A stretch of 64,000 bases of DNA from Rehmannia glutinosa (taxonomy: Eukaryota > Streptophyta > Magnoliopsida > Lamiales > Orobanchaceae). Positions 58,780 to 64,000 of this stretch are shown here, one piece after another. The stretch spans positions 992,001 to 1,056,000 of the forward strand of contig JABTTQ020003456.1 in assembly GCA_016081115.2 (NCBI GenBank), in the 5' to 3' direction. Within the stretch, counting starts at the first letter, position 1; the number at the start of each line of letters is the position of its first letter. The notes below the pieces were generated by a model. The model did no database searches, had not been told where the DNA came from, and saw only the letters and a program-made list of their open reading frames with translations. The position numbers and the translations under genes were made by a program.

Positions 58780-61700
58780 GGGTTGATAAAGAACACTTCA
58801 TCTCCTTCGCCGCCTCCTTCTTTCATCTTGATCAACATCTTCTTTCTCTTCTTCTCTTCTTCTCTCATCACCGCTTCTTTTTTTCTTCTCATATGCCTTC
58901 CTCGGGCGCCTTCATCTTTCCTTATTCTTTCCCCGTCTCTCCCGCCATAGCCGAGTTTGTCTCTTGTTTTCTTCTTCTATCCTTTTTGCATACTCCGCTG
59001 GTTTTAGCCACTTGCAAGTTCGCCACATGGTCAAGTTTCCACCAAAGAGATCCCTCCTTTCTTTCCCCGGATCTACGATTCAATATTCTTGGGCAGAGGC
59101 CCAGTCCAAGCTTCTTCCTCCATCGCCGCTTCTTCCTCTACTCCGGGCGATATCAGATCGGTGCCTTTTTCTTTTCCAAATGAGTGCCTGGCTGAGTGAC
59201 CAGCAGAGCGATCACGGCCATTGTCATTGCCACGTCTCCTTTCTTCACATAATGTGAGACCTTTTTCCAAAGACAGTCCTAAGCTTCGAGCTAAGGACAT
59301 ATTTGCAAAATAACCTTCGATTCGAGCTTTTGAATTCGGCTAATCGATCTTCGCTCGCCCCGACATCTCAAATGGCATACGGTTTCACAACGGAATGCCT
59401 CCATGTTCTTTCAAAATGTTCATCACCCTCGCATCCATTCTTCCTTCCACCTCCTTCATCCCTCGCTTCAATTTCTTTTTCTTCTCACCATAGATACAAA
59501 GAGTGTTGGAGTGGCAGAGTCACGGGAGTTTGTCGCTTATAATGTCACCGTGACAGACTCGCTGGGGGGTTTGTGCAATCATCAAGGTCATATTTTTGAT
59601 CCTTCCTCAAAGCCAGATTTTCCTTTCTTCGCTTTCAAAATTTCCTCACCGATTTTCCTTCTCATTGCTCCCTTGTCACCGCTTCCTTTCTTTTTCGCCG
59701 TGATTTTGTCGCTTAAGGTATTCCTCTTCCCTTTTGGCATCATCAAAGGATAGAGGAACCCTAGGAACATGCCGCAAGCATGAAGTCGAAGTCTTTCGAT
59801 GGTTGAATTTTGCTTCAAGTCAAGGTTGTATGCCGCACGGAATTCGCATCGAGTAGCGTTGATTCTCACAAATCGCTTCATCTCAAATGGCATGAGAAGG
59901 CTCAATTTTCTTGTCATGTGTTCTTCCAAACGCCGTATATCATTTGCATTTCGCTTCACGCAGAGCTTGATCTCGGCAGGTGAGCTTCGCGGCATATGTT
60001 CAATGTGTTCCCGCAGCCTTCGCAGATCAACATTTTCGCCTTCCACACCAAGCCTTGTTGAATAATTGTCTCAAGTATCTCACTGCTCCACACGCATTGA
60101 TTGCCGCAAGGCCACCATTCCCTTTATCCCGACGTGATGCCTCTCAAGTCACCGTAGTGTTGGCATCTTCGTTGTCCAGCGCATATCCAGGAGTTCGATG
60201 CCTCTCCATCTTTTCAACTTCAAAGAAAGAGTGCCTTGAACACTTCTCGATTTCACCGATTCTTCTCAGTGTACGATGGCCATACAAAGATCTAAATCGT
60301 CGCCTACCGAACAATGGTGCCCGAGTGAAAACAGAGTCGGTCCGTGATAGCGTGCTTGCTCATTTTCTCGACTCTTCGTGGAGTTTCGTATCTCCAAAGG
60401 AGAAAGGGAAAGATTCCCAAAGGATTCATCACCGCCATCCGGGATTTGTCTGATGATAAGCGGACGGAAGTTCTTTTGGGAATCGATCCACCGTAGCTTG
60501 AGGAGCCGGAGCAGGGTCTCGGTTCATTGGTTTTGTGGTGCAAAGACGCGCTTTGTCGAGCTCAATGCCTTTAAATGCCTTCGTTGGTCTCATGATTTCT
60601 CCTTTTGAGTAGATCGTCCTCGCCCATCAGAAGCCATTATCGGACGATGATGAGACTTCCATTGGTGGCTCATCATCAAAATTAAAGGTCCGACGAGTAG
60701 TCTTGGGATCGATTTGCTCGTGCCGGGAACATCCGCACTGAAGTCTTTTTGATTTGTCATGGGGTTGATCAGCTTTTCTTTCACCTTTCGATCCTGCAAA
60801 GGTGACATCGTGGTTGTCCCGGGAATCATGAAGTGCGCCGATCTCCTTCTCGATGGATCGATGGTTGCAGGAGGGATGTTCTCTACTACACCAGGTTACC
60901 TCGGGAAGTCTCAACCTCCCGTGGGCCTTCATTTCCTCCAAATAGCCTCTACGGGCCGCGAGGCCTCGTCTTCCCTTTCGACAAAGGTCACTGCCTTAGT
61001 GGTCTTTACAGCCGCATCCATCGAGTCTCAACCCCATGGATTGCACTTTCATTGCCGCAGAGTGTTAACTCCCTGTCGTTTCCTTCCTCAGGCCTCGATC
61101 GCATCAAGAAATTTCATTAGCCTTCAGATAGCTTGGCATTCTCACCGAGACAGCCTCAATCGCCCGAGCTTCGTTGATGGCAACTTGTCGTTTCTTCTAG
61201 TGTTTGAGTTTTCTTTTGCTTCGCTCCTACATTCTTTGTGGAGTCATCTCGCAAAGATCCTCCGACCTTGCCGCAGGGGAGGGAGCTCACCGGGCGCACC
61301 ACCGAGCGATTTGGAGTGGGGTCACTCGCCTCCAAACTCCTACTGTTGCAATTGATGGTTCACCGTCAGTGTGGTAGAAAGACACCTTCAATAGGGGTTG
61401 GCTCGACCGGGGTCCCCACTAGCCAGCTTTCATCGCCATTTCCTTATCGCTTTCTTTCCGAGTGAGTGGGAAGTGGTAGCAAGAAATCATCTGGCTATTT
61501 GTCAACCACTCCCATCGATCGATTTCCACCGTGTTCGAGGACTCTCCGGTCCCTCCATCGCCTTTGCTCGTGAAGGATTCTAGATTCATGCAATGCTTGT
61601 CGATTCCGCAATTCTTCTCGGGCAAAGAAAGATTCTCTCGGTTCCTCATCACTTTCGTGAGAAGACATCAAGGAGAGGACGGAAGTTGTTCTGTGGGTGC

Positions 61701-63280
61701 CGAGATAGGCGTATACTTGCCTTTTCTCGTGCTTCGCTTCTTCAAACCTTTGTTTTTCTCTCTCCTTGTCCTTGTAGATCTCTAGACATCCATGCAGCTT
61801 GTCTTCATCTAGAGCCGGGAGCACAAGAGATAATCCAAGGAAATTTAGCGCTTCTTCTTCTTCTTCTATGAATTCAAAGCCGTTGGAACTGCTCCTCGAC
61901 TTGCTAAACTTCCATTTTTCCACTCACGCACGATTCTCGATGTTCGGGTAAGGTGGAGATAGGATCATTACATCACTATCCCTGGCCGGTTCTTTCTTGT
62001 GCTTCACCGTATGAGCTACAATCGAGCCTTCGGGTTGTCTCACGATCACCTTCAACAGACTTGGTCGTTTCATCTACTACGCCTGAGACTCTACTTCCAA
62101 GAGACTCGTATTTGTGGTTAGCCGAGTAGCCGATCACCGGGTTTCTCCGCTCGGATTGCTTACAAGTCTTCTTCGCTCTTAGTTTGTACCTGCAGGGATT
62201 TTTTGCCCGAGACGGTGTCCCTCGAGTCTCTGGGCGGCCGGGGCCGGTGCCAGGTTTGTTTTCGAGGAGCCGCCGCCCAGCTTGTCGGGCTTCCTCTTTT
62301 TGACGATCGAGAAGGAATTTGTGAGTCCTTCTCGACCCGCCGCAGGGCAGTGTGACACGGCCGCTGGGCAGAGACTCACGCAGGGCAGTGACTCTCGCAG
62401 GGAAAGTGAGCATGTTTGTTTTTTTGTCCGCAGGGGCAGCTTTTCTTGGTAGTTGCAGGGGCAGCCTTTCTTTTCTTGGTTGGAGAGGAGAACAGGTGTC
62501 TTCGGGGTCACCGATTCCCTCATCGTGTCGCCTTCTTCGACGACGCTTCGAGCACCAGAGAGATTAGCTCAACATCCTCTTGTTAACATGGAAAGCCTTC
62601 CCATGTCTAAGAGGGACTCCTTTACCTCCAATAGCCGGCCAATCACTGTGCCATATCCCGTAGATCCTCCAAATGACCCATCTTCTTTGAAGGACTTGTT
62701 CCCTACGCTCGGGCAGAGTCCGTCAGAGATAAACTCACCCGCGCTTTATCTTCTTTTTCTTCGATTATTGCAGCCATAACAATCAATTTTGCTTTGATAG
62801 TTGGTCAAAGCCGCCAAATTTGATGTCGATGCATTTGGCAACTATGTCCAACAATTTGTGATAATCCTCCTTCGCCAGCTTCTTGTTTGTCAGTATAATA
62901 TTTTGTCAAAGAACGCTTGACTTCGCTATTTTTTTCCATGCGCACCAAGTTTACATCAGCTCTTTGATCTCGTGATGCTCCTCCTCACGGTAGTGAGCAA
63001 TATTCACCAAATCCGCGTTGATAGTCACCGCTTTCCGTGAACAGATGACTTGATTCCTTCATCGTGAATCTCAAAGATTCACGAGAATTGTGCGACATCC
63101 TCCACGTAGGTCATAGGATATTCCATCGTTAGAAACGGTTTACCTCCGACGCTTTCTAACTTCTCTCCGCGATTTTCTTCACCAGGGTGTCGCTTGACTC
63201 GCTTCACCATTCCTTTAAATCCACTGGCCGAACCTGTGGATTTGTTTTCCCAACTTGGTAAAGTCATAAGTTGGTGCCAT
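58780..63280 (-). pseudogene. Accessory ORF of element B
   Basis: Starts MAPTYDFTKLGKQIH at 63280. A 142-codon piece (61923-61495) reads EEEEEALNFLGLSLVLPALD and KDKEREKQRFEEAKHEKRQ, matching the acidic coiled-coil part in A. Another piece (60046-59588) begins with a Leu/Arg/Glu-rich coiled coil. Frames shift often. No domain of known function is recognised. Confidence 0.5.
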
Positions 63281-63879
63281 TTCTTAGAATAATTTCAGAA
63301 AAATTCGTAAATAGATTTGAAGGTTGATAGGTTTCGAGAGTTTTTGGTTTTTGCCTTTTGAGAGAGAGATTGAACAGTTTTTTAGAAGTGTGAGAGAGAA
63401 ACGGATTTAAAAAATGGTTTAAATATGGTTTATGAAAGGACGCGGCAGACGTGTTTTTGAATCGCGGATCGAAATCAACGGCTTGGATTTCGTGACGATA
63501 TTGAGCAGCTTCATGTCTCGATTTAATGCGGCAAAGATTTATATCCAATCATAGCTTGGTGTGTTTTTATGTCCGTGACACATCATCATTATGTCGACGT
63601 GTTTCTTTAAAACATTCGCTTAAGTCAAAAACGACCGCTTTTTTGTCACTTTGCTCATAAGTTATTCAAATTTTATCTCTTAGCCGATTTAATCGCTTCT
63701 CACATTTCTCTTAGTGACTCAAATTATCACCGACTTGGTATAGCCGACTTTTCCGATAAAATTGATTTGATCGAGCTAATTTTTGTTTTCACTTCTTTTT
63801 CACCTTCTTTCCTCGCTCCATTCCTTTTCTTTGATTCTTCCGTGTCTCACTTAGCTCAATTAAATTTTAACTCATGTTT

Positions 63880-64000
63880 GAGTTCTTCAAATCTTGACTC
63901 ACATAATGGTTTTGTGAAGATGTCGCCTAGTTGTTTGTCGCTTGAGATATATTCCAAGATAATGTCCTTCTTTTCAACATGATCTCTTATGAAATGATAT
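63880..64000 (-). pseudogene. RNase H C-terminal end of element B pol
   Basis: Colinear with the RNase H end of element A (37170-37290): both read CTTGAGATATATTCCAAG then ATGTCCTTC on the plus strand. It is cut by the window edge. Confidence 0.6.

Larger units (their letters stand above)
57042..64000 (-). mobile_element. SIRE-like element B (partial, runs off window)
   Basis: A 3' LTR (57042-58549), a polypurine tract (58550-58562) and the accessory-ORF region (58780-63280) are followed by the RNase H end region (63880-64000), which parallels 37170-37290 of element A. Pol, gag and the 5' LTR lie outside. It sits inside the accessory region of A', so it is a nested insertion. Its first base pair reads CG instead of TG. 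Confidence 0.85.

Overview
The window is nuclear DNA of a flowering plant, most likely a eudicot. The signs are plant-type intron signals, an SR splicing-factor gene of the SCL28 type with a telo-box, and a dense nest of plant LTR retrotransposons, Mutator-like elements (MULEs), hAT-type MITEs and AT-rich spacer. The species cannot be named from the sequence. I see one host gene; nearly everything else is transposon-derived, mostly with broken frames.

Layout: 1-1490 is a worn Ty3/gypsy-like remnant. 1491-7359 is a Ty1/copia element with two full LTRs and a degenerate pol. 7360-12000 is AT-rich spacer with an LTR-like scrap and a MITE. 12534-16726 (minus) is the SCL28-like gene. 17183-27838 is a MULE of about 10.7 kb with long terminal inverted repeats (TIRs). 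It holds a convergent gene pair, a DUF1985-type gene (plus) and a mudrA-type transposase (minus), and arrays of the palindrome GGCACGATATCGTGCC just inside both TIRs. A second MULE (17638-20595) is nested in its left TIR, with a perfect 10-bp target-site duplication (TSD), a GRF zinc-finger gene and a 5'-truncated transposase.

28124-44284 is a minus-strand SIRE-like copia element (element A) bounded by the 5-bp TSD ATCCT. It has gag, pol and a long accessory ORF between pol and the 3' LTR. A 1.4-kb MULE-type element sits in its 3' LTR, a hAT MITE sits in its accessory ORF, and element A itself split an older MITE. About 45.5-50.3 kb is an intron-containing gypsy-type transposon gene interrupted by another hAT MITE. 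50298-64000 holds two further SIRE-like elements in the same orientation: A' begins at 50298 and is interrupted at 57042 by element B, which runs off the window.

How the parts relate: the insertion history can be read from TSDs and interruptions. The two MULE genes probably start from the mirror-image TIRs, because each TIR carries the same splice donor, and run toward each other. The accessory ORF of the SIRE-like family has its own TATA and leader-like sequence in all three copies. Many differences between copies of this family fall at CTG/CAG sites, so some frame breaks may reflect CHG-methylation-linked mutation or base-calling error rather than ordinary decay. Family names rest on motif recognition; no database search was possible.
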